This document shows, one piece after another, positions 1 through 7,831 of a stretch of 62,853 nt of DNA (positions within the stretch are counted from its first letter, which is position 1; every line of letters starts with the position of its first letter). The translations under genes were made by a program, and so were the position numbers. Source of the DNA: JAPLMI01 sp043798375 (GTDB taxonomy: Bacteria; Omnitrophota; Gorgyraeia; 2-01-FULL-45-10). Under the pieces are notes generated by a model. That model did not search any database. It worked only from the letters and a program-made list of their open reading frames with translations, and was not told the DNA's origin. Location of the stretch: positions 1-62,853 of the forward strand of contig JAZDOS010000018.1 of assembly GCA_043798375.1 (NCBI GenBank), written 5' to 3'.

Positions 1-179
1 GGGCGGTGAGGTAAAGATGTCCACATATTCACATTATTCACAAAGAAAGAAAAAGGAGGCGAAAAAGAAAGAAAGGACTACGGCTACTGGTACATCTTAT
101 TTTCGTCTAAGAATGGTCTTGACAAACCCGACCACCTAAACCTTTAGAATTTTCATATAATAATAACTCCTTTAATATA
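1..179. other. Left-edge intergenic region, nothing recognised
   Basis: Purine-rich stretch (about 40-90) followed by AT-rich sequence. I see no coding frame with family resemblance, no convincing promoter and no repeat shared with the rest of the window. Confidence 0.5.
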
Positions 180-701
180 TTATTTCGGTTTTAGTATAGC
201 GATAAATCCTGCAAGAGTCAAGCCTGCAAAGCCAACTGCCGCACTCTCAGTCCCAAGTGCCGAGGCCGCCAAAGCCGCTCCCCCAAGAATTGCGAGAGCA
301 CCAATAATCGCTGTGGCTTGGGCATTCCAATCATTCTTGTTTACCTTTACCTCGATATTCCAAGCACTTGAGGATGCTCCTGAAGATATTTCATGACTGA
401 ATGATACCGTCTGCGTCAAGATATCGCTTTCTGCCCTCCATTCTTCACTTGCTGATAAGGTATTATTGATATTCCAATCAAATGAACTTCCAGTGCCGAA
501 TGAAAAAAGGCTTGCAAACGCTGAACCACTATTTACACCTGCTAAGTCAAATGACACAAGAGTTTCCGTTGTTACCTTTCCGGTTGAATCTGCGGTAGTT
601 ACTAAACCACCTTCAAATTTACCCGTTACAAGATTAAATGTTAACTCGCCTTTCGAACCATTTGGAGCATTGCCATTAAATATCAATGATGTATCTCGCA
701 A
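180..701 (-). pseudogene. Hypothetical protein, probably 5'-truncated by the IS element
   Basis: An open frame of 173 codons of unrecognised family. The only available start (TTG at 701) lies inside the left terminal inverted repeat of the adjacent insertion sequence (697-714), so the natural N-terminus is most likely missing. The visible protein is rich in Ser, Thr, Gly and Asn, beta-strand-like in its first 120 residues, and ends in a hydrophobic Ala/Gly/Leu-rich segment (about residues 130-170) that could be one or two membrane passes. No signal peptide or catalytic motif is seen. The upstream side of the IS carries a different kind of gene, an excisionase-like fragment, so the two are not obviously halves of one gene. 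It may still be expressed from an IS-borne promoter. Confidence 0.5.
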
Positions 702-753
702 CTTTGTCAGTTGCTAAAGCGAATTATCAATAGTATCAAGGGGTTACGTAAGT

Positions 754-2160
754 TCAGGGCAGGCGTACCACTACATTTTCGTGGATATCTTGGGGATTTT
801 CTAATACGCGGGGCGGGATTTTAAGCCCGGCCGCCTTAAAGGCGAGATGGGCGTCTCCCTCCAATTCCGTCCTTAACACAATGGGTGCGTCTTTGAGCGT
901 TATCCGGGCCGCTTTTATTTTTCTTACATCCTCTAACACTTTCGTAGGACTTACGGATTTACCTATGGCAAGAAGGGCTTTCTGGAACGTTACCTTTAAG
1001 ACAAGGGCTAAAAACGAGATGAATATGTGGGCTCTGATGCGCCGTTCGGTGTAATGATAGACCGGTCCCATCTCAAGCTCGGATTTGAGCGTCCTGAATC
1101 CGGCCTCCACTCTCCATAGATCCTTATAGGCAAGTATCACTTCCTTCCAATTGAGTTTCGTATTGGTCTCTATGACGAATTTGCCGTCGAAGAGCTCTTC
1201 ATACTTTACCCTTTCCTCATCAAGCCGTGGCTTATCGGCTTTTATCTTCAGATACTTGGAGTATTCTTTGTGGATCAAGAGGCTTTTTAAGCCCTGAGTC
1301 TTAAGTTTTATCACAAGTCGGGCGATAATTTCCAGGCGCTTCTTCTTATCTTTTAAAGATTCTTCCTCGTTAAAGCAGACAATCAACCGCCTGTCCTTGA
1401 AGTGAACCTCTTTGCCTTTTAGTCCTTCGGTTACAGAGGCCATGTCCTTTATCGACAGAATCTTCTTCGCGTCCTCTGTCTTAAGCTGCCTCATCCTCAT
1501 GCCGACGACGTATTCATATCCGTCCAATTTGAGCGTGCGGATGTTGTCTTCGCTAACCATGCCTCTGTCACAGACTATTATAACTCTTCTTATTTTGAAT
1601 TTGGTTTTTACGGCGCGGATCATCTCTTTAAAGGCGCCTATGTCATTGGTGTTTCCGGGATAGACCTCGTGTCCTATTGGTAAGCCGTCTTTTGTCATGA
1701 GGATGCCGACTATTACCTGTTTAAGATCGAATCTCTTCTCTTTGGAATAGCCGTAGTTAAGGATATTTTCGGCCTTATCCCCGTCTCCGAAATAGACAAG
1801 GCTTGTCGTATCCATAAGAACTACGTCTATCTCGGCATTAAATAAATCTTTCTGCGATTCGAACAAGTCTTTTTCTATCATCTCTTTGTGTTCGATTATG
1901 AAGTCGAGCGTCCTGTACCATTGGTTTAAATCTTTTGGAGGCTTTATCCCATAGAGGGATTTCGACCACTCGTGTATGGCAAGCTCGCTTTTAGGATCCA
2001 TGAGGCGGTTTAGAACACTCGTATACGCGAGTTCTTCAGCATCAAAACCCATCTTTCTTCTGTTTAGATATTTTTTGATGTTCGTATCCAGTTTTAAACT
2101 CTCCCAGATTCTTCTGAATATAATGACAGGACCGTATTCCTTAACCCAGTCGCTCTTCAT
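754..2160 (-). CDS. IS1634/IS4-type DDE transposase, catalytic part
   Basis: 468 residues carrying the RNase-H-like catalytic core of the IS4/IS1634 superfamily, which cuts and joins DNA at the element ends. The probable acidic triad is D117 (in VLMDTTS), D198 (in IIVCDRG) and E352 (in WRVEAGFRTLK), the last in the Y/W-x2-E-x6-K context usual for IS4-like enzymes. A beta-strand-rich insertion lies between the second Asp and the Glu. The N-terminal part normally present in IS1634 proteins is in a separate upstream frame whose stop overlaps this start (ATATGA). Expression could be by translational coupling or a -1 shift, or the split may be an inactivating frameshift. The frame lies wholly between the inverted repeats at 697-714 and 2539-2556. 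Confidence 0.85.
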   Translation of the reverse strand: MKSDWVKEYGPVIIFRRIWESLKLDTNIKKYLNRRKMGFDAEELAYTSVLNRLMDPKSELAIHEWSKSLYGIKPPKDLNQWYRTLDFIIEHKEMIEKDLFESQKDLFNAEIDVVLMDTTSLVYFGDGDKAENILNYGYSKEKRFDLKQVIVGILMTKDGLPIGHEVYPGNTNDIGAFKEMIRAVKTKFKIRRVIIVCDRGMVSEDNIRTLKLDGYEYVVGMRMRQLKTEDAKKILSIKDMASVTEGLKGKEVHFKDRRLIVCFNEEESLKDKKKRLEIIARLVIKLKTQGLKSLLIHKEYSKYLKIKADKPRLDEERVKYEELFDGKFVIETNTKLNWKEVILAYKDLWRVEAGFRTLKSELEMGPVYHYTERRIRAHIFISFLALVLKVTFQKALLAIGKSVSPTKVLEDVRKIKAARITLKDAPIVLRTELEGDAHLAFKAAGLKIPPRVLENPQDIHENVVVRLP

Positions 2161-2372
2161 ATCGTCGGAAAGGTGATGACTTTTAATCTCTTGGTGAATT
2201 TGGAGAGTTTTTCTATGATATCAGGAAGGGTCTTGTCGGCGTCCTCTACTCTGCCGAAGTTGGCTACTATTACCTGCTTGACGCGGCCGGCTATCCTCTT
2301 GGTCTGGACCAAATATATGTAATGCCTTAAGGAGCCGTCCTTATTTTTAAAGCTCTTTATCCTTGTAAACAT
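2157..2372 (-). CDS. IS1634-type transposase N-terminal segment
   Basis: 71 residues resembling the start of IS1634 transposases: a short beta-rich module with RHYIYLVQTKR and VKQVIVANFGRVED, in which a conserved V/L-x-x-FG(R/K) follows a Tyr-x-Tyr-Leu-Val strand. The stop codon TGA (2159-2157) overlaps the ATG of the larger frame (2160-2158). The larger frame is -1 relative to this one. In most family members the two parts are one polypeptide, so this is either a two-gene arrangement with coupling or frameshifting, or a decayed single gene. No canonical A-AAA-AAG slippery heptamer is visible just before the overlap. Confidence 0.7.
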   Translation of the reverse strand: MFTRIKSFKNKDGSLRHYIYLVQTKRIAGRVKQVIVANFGRVEDADKTLPDIIEKLSKFTKRLKVITFPTI

Positions 2373-2514
2373 GGCATTCCTTTATCTTTTCATAAGAAGT
2401 ATACCATATTCGTCGAGATTTGTCAATAGATTACGGAGAATTTTCTTATATACGTGGCACTACGTTTTGGAGGAATTTACGCGGCTGGGATGGGTCTTCC
2501 CGTCGGAGATTATA

Positions 2515-2649
2515 TTACTGGCGGGTAAAATATGGGCTGCAACTGACAAAGTTGCGCAATTTCTTACTTTTCATCAATCTATAGAGAGTAAGCTTAGAGA
2601 GCTTTAAATACTTGAGTGTCTCCATCGTAGTCATCAGCGGTTCATTCAT
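2515..2649 (-). pseudogene. Excisionase-family HTH gene fragment cut by the IS
   Basis: A short minus-strand frame starting at ATG 2649 (a nearer ATG at 2625 is possible). It encodes LKYLKLSKLTLYRLMKSKKL, a good match to the winged-HTH/MerR-like helix of excisionase-family proteins (pattern EYLxVSxxTLYRLIKxGKL). The frame crosses the right inverted repeat of the insertion sequence at 2556 and stops at TAA 2517-2515, so only about 31 codons of the original gene remain. The region beyond the far end of the IS does not continue the family. It is probably a remnant of a phage or toxin-antitoxin-type DNA-binding gene. Confidence 0.6.
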
Positions 2650-2940
2650 ACAAGCTATCTCGTTTTTACAGTTTATACTAGTTTAATGAGGTAAATGTTA
2701 GTTTACACTATAAACCGGAAAAAGGCAAATAAGGCTGGCACAAAAGCTTAATTTTTTAACTCTTAATTTCTGTGAATATAGGATTTCCATCACTATCACC
2801 GTCTTCCTCTTTTCATACGTACTATCTTATGGAGGTCGTATCAGGCAGGACAGGCAGGACGAGAAAGGCCTTTGGCGGCAACTCTAATACGATTTTCAGT
2901 GCATAGGAAAGTTTTATACTTTCCTATATCATAAAAATCC
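2650..2940. other. Intergenic region with imperfect inverted repeat
   Basis: No gene is recognised. Just upstream of the excisionase-like fragment there is an imperfect inverted repeat built from GTTTATACTAG (from about 2670) and CACTATAAAC (ending about 2714), which looks like an operator or promoter region. The rest (2740-2940) is unremarkable apart from short poly-T tracts. Confidence 0.35.
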
Positions 2941-3549
2941 CTACGCAATATCCCGTTCGCGCAGCGCTTCTTTCAGTTTGTTCGCGTTTTCGAACCGTAT
3001 AGAATCGATACCCAGCGCCAGCGCTTCTTTAATAAGGTCTTCGCGGTCGTCTATGTACAACAGGCTCTCTTTTCTTCCGCCTGCGCGCCTAATGACGTCT
3101 TCGAATATGAGTTTGTCGGGTTTTGTCGCGCCGACCAGATAGGAAAGGATGATCTCGTCAAAGATCTTTATTATGTCGAACTTTTTCTCGATGTATTCGA
3201 AGTGGAGCCTGTTGATATTTGAAAGAAGGAACAGCCTGTAGCTCTTTTTTAACCGGCGGACGAGGCCGCAGGCCTCTTTGTCCTCCCAGAATATGTCATT
3301 CCAGATAGCGACAAAGTCTTTATACGGCATCTTTACGGCGAGAAGGCTCGAGGCCCTTCTGTAGAATTCCCTCGGAGAGATCTCCCCTTTTTCGAACGCC
3401 CTCGTTATCTCGGAATCAAAAAAAACATCGTAGATCTTCTTTGAATCGAGACGAAAAAGATTCGCGACCTTCTTCGCGGATATGTTGTGATCGAACCTGA
3501 TTATTGTATTGCCGAGGTCGAAGACTATTACCGAATACCTCTTATTCAC
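2941..3549 (-). CDS. HAD-superfamily hydrolase (YihX-like)
   Basis: 202 residues from a GTG start at 3549, chosen because GTGA overlaps the stop of the upstream small membrane protein gene by 4 bp; a longer frame from 3588 would overlap that gene by 43 bp. Motif I is FDLGNTI (nucleophile Asp about residue 11). The second acidic residue of the DxD motif is replaced by Gly, as in DLGN-type HAD-IA proteins such as YihX. Motif II is LLSNIN, the Lys is in GATKPDKLIF, and motif III is YIDDREDLIKEA. It is expected to be a cytosolic Mg-dependent phosphatase acting on a small phosphorylated metabolite. The substrate cannot be read from the sequence. It is the last gene of the local operon. Confidence 0.75.
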   Translation of the reverse strand: MNKRYSVIVFDLGNTIIRFDHNISAKKVANLFRLDSKKIYDVFFDSEITRAFEKGEISPREFYRRASSLLAVKMPYKDFVAIWNDIFWEDKEACGLVRRLKKSYRLFLLSNINRLHFEYIEKKFDIIKIFDEIILSYLVGATKPDKLIFEDVIRRAGGRKESLLYIDDREDLIKEALALGIDSIRFENANKLKEALRERDIA

Positions 3550-3776
3550 CTTTTCATCATGTGGCAGGGGCCGCCCTTCATCCCGCACATACCACCCATC
3601 TTACCCATCAAAGGGCAGTTTAGCCCTGAGAATATCAGGCCATACATCAGGCTCAGGACCAACGTTGCGATCCCGAGAGTGTAGCCTAACGACTTCAGGA
3701 TTCCTTCCTGCTTCTTCGCTATCACGCATAATACATAACCGAGCGCGAGCGATATGAGGATACCTTTCATCATCAT
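3546..3776 (-). CDS. Small membrane protein with Cys/Met-rich tail
   Basis: 76 residues of unrecognised family. Two hydrophobic segments (about residues 4-20 and 30-52) suggest two membrane passes. The tail after residue 52 is unusually rich in Met, Gly and Cys (CPLMGKMGGMCGMKGG, then CHMM), a composition seen in soft-metal (Cu, Fe) binding proteins. Start at 3776 has GGAG about 6 nt upstream. It lies between truA (25 bp upstream) and the HAD gene (4-bp overlap), so it is probably co-transcribed. The metal-binding idea is inference from composition only. Confidence 0.6.
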   Translation of the reverse strand: MMMKGILISLALGYVLCVIAKKQEGILKSLGYTLGIATLVLSLMYGLIFSGLNCPLMGKMGGMCGMKGGPCHMMKR

Positions 3777-3800
3777 GGCCAGCTCCTTTCTTTTTTAGTC

Positions 3801-4535
3801 TCAATAAAAAACCCTGACCAGGCACAGGCCCTTCGCCGGCATCGTGGGGCCCGCAGACCTTCTATCCCTCTTCTCCAGAATCTTTTTTACGTAATCTACG
3901 GTAAATTTCCCGCGGCCGGCCTCTATCAGTGTCCCGACGATGGACCTGGCCATATTGTATAAGAAGCCGTCGGCTTTTATATAAATATACACTATATCTT
4001 TGGATTTTTCAAATTTAATGTACTCGATCGCGCGAACCGCATACTTCCCTTCCCCATCCACTGTCTGAAATGATTTAAAATCATGCCTTCCTACAAGAAT
4101 CCCGGCCGCTTTCTTCATTAGGCCAATATCTATACGGTAGAAACATTTCGCCGCGTATTTTCTTAATGGCGGATTAATGAAATCATTATTGACTATGGTG
4201 TAGCGGTAGAGTTTGGATTTCGCGTCATGCCGGGAATTGAACCGCAAGCCCGCCTCTTCGGCCTTCGATATCACAATGTCGTCGGGAAGGGCGCTATTCA
4301 GCGCCATTTGTAGATTTTTTAACGGAATACCGGAGCGCGTCCTGAAATTCGCTACCTGCGCCTCGGCATGGACACCGGCATCGGTCCTTCCGGAGCCTGT
4401 CAGGTTAACCTTTTCCCCGGTTATATTTTTGACGGCGTTCTGGATGGTTTCCTGAATAGACCGGCCGTTCTTCTGAAACTGCCACCCCGAGTAGCGCGTC
4501 CCGTCATATTGTATGGTAAGTTTAATGTTGCGCAT
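3801..4535 (-). CDS. truA: tRNA pseudouridine synthase A
   Basis: 244 residues, normal length for TruA, which converts U38-U40 of the tRNA anticodon stem-loop to pseudouridine in the cytosol. The N-terminal signature (IQYDGTRYSGWQ) and the catalytic motif GRTDAGVHA with Asp52 are present. The C-terminal half has FLYNMARSIVGTLIEAGRG, typical of the family. The gene starts 8 bp after the metG stop and is followed at 25 bp by a small membrane protein gene. No missing motif was noticed. Confidence 0.95.
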   Translation of the reverse strand: MRNIKLTIQYDGTRYSGWQFQKNGRSIQETIQNAVKNITGEKVNLTGSGRTDAGVHAEAQVANFRTRSGIPLKNLQMALNSALPDDIVISKAEEAGLRFNSRHDAKSKLYRYTIVNNDFINPPLRKYAAKCFYRIDIGLMKKAAGILVGRHDFKSFQTVDGEGKYAVRAIEYIKFEKSKDIVYIYIKADGFLYNMARSIVGTLIEAGRGKFTVDYVKKILEKRDRRSAGPTMPAKGLCLVRVFY

Positions 4536-4542
4536 TTAGCCG

Positions 4543-6096
4543 TCACTTTGTTGTATCGATACGGGGAAATAGCGGGCCGGCCTTATTGATTTTATGGCCT
4601 TCTTTCAGATTACCCCAGTCTTTGGTTTCGGAGAACCTTACCTTATCGAGGCCTTCTTTCATGCCGAGTTGGGCCCAGACATTCTTCGCCGTTTCGGGCA
4701 TAAACGGATAAATCGATATGGCGACGACCCTGATCGCCTCCAAAAGGCCTGTCATCAATCCAGCGAGTTCGTCGGTCTTCTTTTCTTTCGCCAACGCCCA
4801 CGGTTTCGAATCCTCTATCAGTTTATTCGCGGCGTTGATAACTTCCCATATTTTCGACAGCGCGCTTACAAAATCGAGATTCGGAATCGATTTTTCCAGC
4901 TCCGTCGCAAGAGCAAGGGATTTTTCTTTTATTTTACTGTCAACCGTCAACTGTCTACTGTCAACTAAACTAGGAATTTTTCCCTCGAAATACTTCTCCA
5001 CCATCGACAGCGTCCGGCTTAAAAGATTGCCCAGGTCATTGGCAAGATCGCTGTTATAACGGGTAACGAGCGCTTCTTCGCTGAACGTCCCGTCCATCCC
5101 AAATTGCACCTCGTGCAGGAGAAAATACCGGTAAGGATCGACTCCGTATTTTGTGGCCATTTCAAGCGGATCGACGACGTTTCCCCTCGACTTCGACATC
5201 TTCTCGCCCTTTATCACCCACCAACCATGGGCAAATATGGATTTTGGCGGTTCGATACCGAGCGCATGGCACATTATCGGCCAATAGACCGCGTGATGCC
5301 GAAGAATGTCTTTTCCCATAACGTGATAATCCGCGGGCCATAATTTCTTAAAGGTAGCCATATCGTGCGGATAGCCGGCGCCGGAGACATAATTTATGAG
5401 CGCATCGAACCAGACGTATGTCACATAATCTTTATCGAACGGGATCTCGATCCCCCAGGACATCCTTGATCTTGGCCGCGATATGCAAAGATCCAAAAGT
5501 TCCTCTTTCAAAAATCCCAGGACTTCGTTCTTACGGAAATCGGGCCTGATGAAACCCGGATTTTTGTTTATGTAATCGACGAGCCATTTCTGATATCCGG
5601 AAATCTTGAAAAAATAGTTCGCCTCATCAAGTTTCTCAATAGGCCTTTTGCAGTCCGGACAAATCCCGTCAGGACTCTGTTTCTCTGACCAAAATGTCTC
5701 GCACGGGGTGCAGAACCATCCCTTGTATTCCTTTTTATAGATATGGCCGTCTTTATGCAATTTTGTAAGGATCGATTGTACCGTATTTATGTGCCCAGCG
5801 TCTGTCGTTCGTATAAAATAGTCATAGTTTATACCGAGCTTTTTCCACAGATCCTTAAATACAGGGACTATCTCGTCGACAAAATTCTTTTCCTCGCCCG
5901 GTTTTCCGCCGCGCTCCAAGGCCGCCTTTTCGATCTTTTCTCCGTGCTCGTCGGTTCCGGTCATGAAAAAGACGTCATGGCCGCACTGCCTCATAAACCT
6001 GGATACAACGTCACAGGCAATCTGTGTATAGGAATGGCCTATGTGCGGCTTGGAATTGACATAATAGAGCGGGGTTGTAATATAGAATTTACTCAC
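4543..6096 (-). CDS. metG: Methionyl-tRNA synthetase
   Basis: 517 residues, the short form of this class I enzyme that charges tRNA-Met. The HIGH motif is HIGH at residues 18-21, the zinc knuckle CxxC pairs are at about residues 127-146 (CTPC and CPDC), and KMSKS is at about residue 299. An alpha-helical anticodon-binding domain follows; the C-terminal EMAP/OB tRNA-binding extension found in longer enzymes is absent. Residues about 377-386 are encoded by four tandem heptanucleotides (4937-4964) in a linker at the start of the helical domain, an in-frame repeat insertion not expected in the family. The start overlaps the ricT-like gene by 4 bp. Confidence 0.95.
   Translation of the reverse strand: MSKFYITTPLYYVNSKPHIGHSYTQIACDVVSRFMRQCGHDVFFMTGTDEHGEKIEKAALERGGKPGEEKNFVDEIVPVFKDLWKKLGINYDYFIRTTDAGHINTVQSILTKLHKDGHIYKKEYKGWFCTPCETFWSEKQSPDGICPDCKRPIEKLDEANYFFKISGYQKWLVDYINKNPGFIRPDFRKNEVLGFLKEELLDLCISRPRSRMSWGIEIPFDKDYVTYVWFDALINYVSGAGYPHDMATFKKLWPADYHVMGKDILRHHAVYWPIMCHALGIEPPKSIFAHGWWVIKGEKMSKSRGNVVDPLEMATKYGVDPYRYFLLHEVQFGMDGTFSEEALVTRYNSDLANDLGNLLSRTLSMVEKYFEGKIPSLVDSRQLTVDSKIKEKSLALATELEKSIPNLDFVSALSKIWEVINAANKLIEDSKPWALAKEKKTDELAGLMTGLLEAIRVVAISIYPFMPETAKNVWAQLGMKEGLDKVRFSETKDWGNLKEGHKINKAGPLFPRIDTTK
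4937..4964. repeat. Heptanucleotide tandem repeat inside metG
   Basis: Four contiguous 7-mers on the plus strand: CTGTCAA, CCGTCAA, CTGTCTA, CTGTCAA. They are read in frame on the minus strand as part of metG, giving a Val-Asp-Ser-Arg-Gln-Leu-Thr-Val-Asp-Ser segment. Confidence 0.85.
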
Positions 6097-6875
6097 TTGT
6101 AGCTCACTTCAATAAGGCTTCCGTCCTCGAGCTCGACCGTCACCGAACGCTTGATGGCATTGACGCTCACAATTTTACCAGGCCCCTTTTCGGTCTTCAG
6201 CGTCTCACCCTCATGCGGCAATCCCTTCATGAGTTCTTTATAAGTCTTGTATTCGTAGCCGAGGCAGCACATGAGCCTGCCGCAGAGTCCGGATATCTTC
6301 GTGGGATTGAGCGGAAGGTTCTGTTCCTTCGCCATCTTAATCGTGACCGGCTCAAAGTCTTTCAGATATGTCGCGCAGCACAGCGCCCTGCCGCACGGCC
6401 CGAGGCCTCCCAGTATCTTCGCCTCGTCGCGGACGCCGATCTGTTTCAATTCTATGCGCGTCTTGAAAGCATTGGCAAGGTCCTTCACGAGATCCCTGAA
6501 ATCGACCCTGCCCTCGGCGGTAAAGTAGAACATTATCTTGGACCGGTCGAACGAGAATTCCGCGTCTATCAGTTTCATCGCAAGCCGGCGTTCCTGTATC
6601 TTTTTGGAACATGTATCCATCACTTCCCTGATCTTCTTCTTATTCTTATCGATCTGGTGCATGTCCCACGGGTTCGATTTTCGTATGACCTTCTTGAGAG
6701 GCTCTTCTATGTCCGAATCCATTATCGCCGACGTCTCCGACAGCACCTGCCCGTAGTCGAGCCCTCTATCCGCCTCGACTATGACATAATCACCTATTTT
6801 AAACTTCATGCCGCTCGGCGAGAAGTATGTGATCTTGCCTGCTTCCCTTAGCCTGACCTGTATCACTTCGTACAT
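6093..6875 (-). CDS. ricT: PSP1/RicT (YaaT)-family protein
   Basis: 260 residues with the PSP1 C-terminal domain. The family member RicT of Bacillus is part of an Fe-S-containing complex acting with RNase Y on mRNA maturation. The Cys-rich centre is present: GPCGRALCCATYLKDF, then GLCGRLMCCLGYE, giving the conserved cysteines that hold clusters in RicT. The N-terminal half carries the PSP1 fold with EADRGLDYGQV. Position between holB (13-bp overlap) and metG (4-bp overlap) is a common arrangement for yaaT homologues. The gene symbol is by homology; function in this organism is inferred. Confidence 0.85.
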   Translation of the reverse strand: MYEVIQVRLREAGKITYFSPSGMKFKIGDYVIVEADRGLDYGQVLSETSAIMDSDIEEPLKKVIRKSNPWDMHQIDKNKKKIREVMDTCSKKIQERRLAMKLIDAEFSFDRSKIMFYFTAEGRVDFRDLVKDLANAFKTRIELKQIGVRDEAKILGGLGPCGRALCCATYLKDFEPVTIKMAKEQNLPLNPTKISGLCGRLMCCLGYEYKTYKELMKGLPHEGETLKTEKGPGKIVSVNAIKRSVTVELEDGSLIEVSYK

Positions 6876-7831
6876 ATGCTTGCCCCCAGGACGCTCATTG
6901 CCAATTTAAGATTGACATTCTGTTCCAAAAAAGACCTTGTTAACATGATCTGTTTTATTATATCGTCGAGAAAACGAAAATCGAGATGTTTAGCCTCTTC
7001 TTTTATAATATCGGATTTATCGGCATTCACCAATAATGATTCGCTGTGCCTTGCGGCGGCCTTCGCTATCAGAATATCCCTGTACCATGTAAGCATCATA
7101 TCAAGATACGATCTCATCGCCGGTCTTGTAAGGCCTTCGAAATCCGAATCGAAAAATGAACCGTCGACAAGCCCCTTGAGGACGCTCGATCTCCTTTCGA
7201 AAAACTTCTCTTCATTGAGCTTTAACGCCAGCGCCGGCGAGCCGTTCGCTATCCGCGACAGAATCCGCGCCCTGTCTGTGTCCAGCTTATGAACTTTCGT
7301 CAAGATCCGGCTGATATCGTCGGCCTTAAGCGGGTAAAATCTTACGGCCTGGGAGCGCGATTCTATCGTCGGAAAGAGGTCGCCGGAGCTCTCGGCTATG
7401 AATATGATGACCGAATCCGACGGCGGCTCCTCCAGTGTCTTCAGAAACGCGTTCTGGGCCTCCCCGGTCAGGCTGGCGGCGCCGTCTATTATATAAATCT
7501 TCTTTCCGGCTTCGTAAGGCTTAAGCCCGATATTTTTTATTACCTCCCTCACCCTGTCGATCCCAAGGCGCGATCCGGTTTTGTCGGGTTTCAATAAAAA
7601 TACGTCGGGATGGTTCGACGCGTCTATCTTCCTGCAGGAGATACATTCATCGCATGGCTTCTCACCCGATCCGGAAGAACAGTTCAGCGCTTTCGCGAAA
7701 TTCACGGCTGTAAGCAACTTGCCCGTTCCGGCCGGGCCGGTAAATATATAGGCGTGCGCGGCCCTATCGCTTTCGAGCGCGCCCTTCAAAAAACTGACCG
7801 CCCTGTCCTGCCCCAGTATGGCTTTATACAC
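6863..7831 (-). CDS. holB: DNA polymerase III delta-prime subunit
   Basis: 322 residues of the clamp-loader AAA+ family. There is a Walker-A-like loop (GPAGTGKLLTA, about residues 33-43), a zinc module (C-x8-C-x2-C-x2-C: CSSGSGEKPCDECISC), and the sensor and SRC-like motifs (NAFLKTLEEPP and FIAESSGDLFPTIESRSQ). It works with DnaX and HolA to load the sliding clamp. The start overlaps the phosphohexomutase gene end by 8 bp and the end overlaps the ricT-like gene by 13 bp, so expression is coupled. DnaX itself is not in the window. Confidence 0.88.
   Translation of the reverse strand: MYKAILGQDRAVSFLKGALESDRAAHAYIFTGPAGTGKLLTAVNFAKALNCSSGSGEKPCDECISCRKIDASNHPDVFLLKPDKTGSRLGIDRVREVIKNIGLKPYEAGKKIYIIDGAASLTGEAQNAFLKTLEEPPSDSVIIFIAESSGDLFPTIESRSQAVRFYPLKADDISRILTKVHKLDTDRARILSRIANGSPALALKLNEEKFFERRSSVLKGLVDGSFFDSDFEGLTRPAMRSYLDMMLTWYRDILIAKAAARHSESLLVNADKSDIIKEEAKHLDFRFLDDIIKQIMLTRSFLEQNVNLKLAMSVLGASICTK

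Larger units (their letters stand above)
697..2556 (-). mobile_element. IS1634/IS4-like insertion sequence with 18-bp terminal inverted repeats
   Basis: An element of about 1.86 kb bounded by a perfect 18-bp inverted repeat: CGCAACTTTGTCAGTTGC at 697-714 and its reverse complement at 2539-2556. It carries two overlapping minus-strand frames (2157-2372 and 754-2160) that together match the layout of an IS1634-type DDE transposase. I see no direct target duplication next to the repeats: the flanks are gtatct on the left and caattt on the right. This may mean an older insertion followed by flank loss, or recombination between two copies. Confidence 0.8.

Noticed and set aside
2371..2607. Plus-strand frame of 78 codons over the IS end
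   Set aside because: It is antisense to the inverted repeat and the excisionase-like fragment and has no family resemblance.
6352..6612. Alternative-frame proteins inside ricT-like and other GC-rich genes
   Set aside because: They are shadows of strongly conserved genes in the other frame, with no independent homology or ribosome site.
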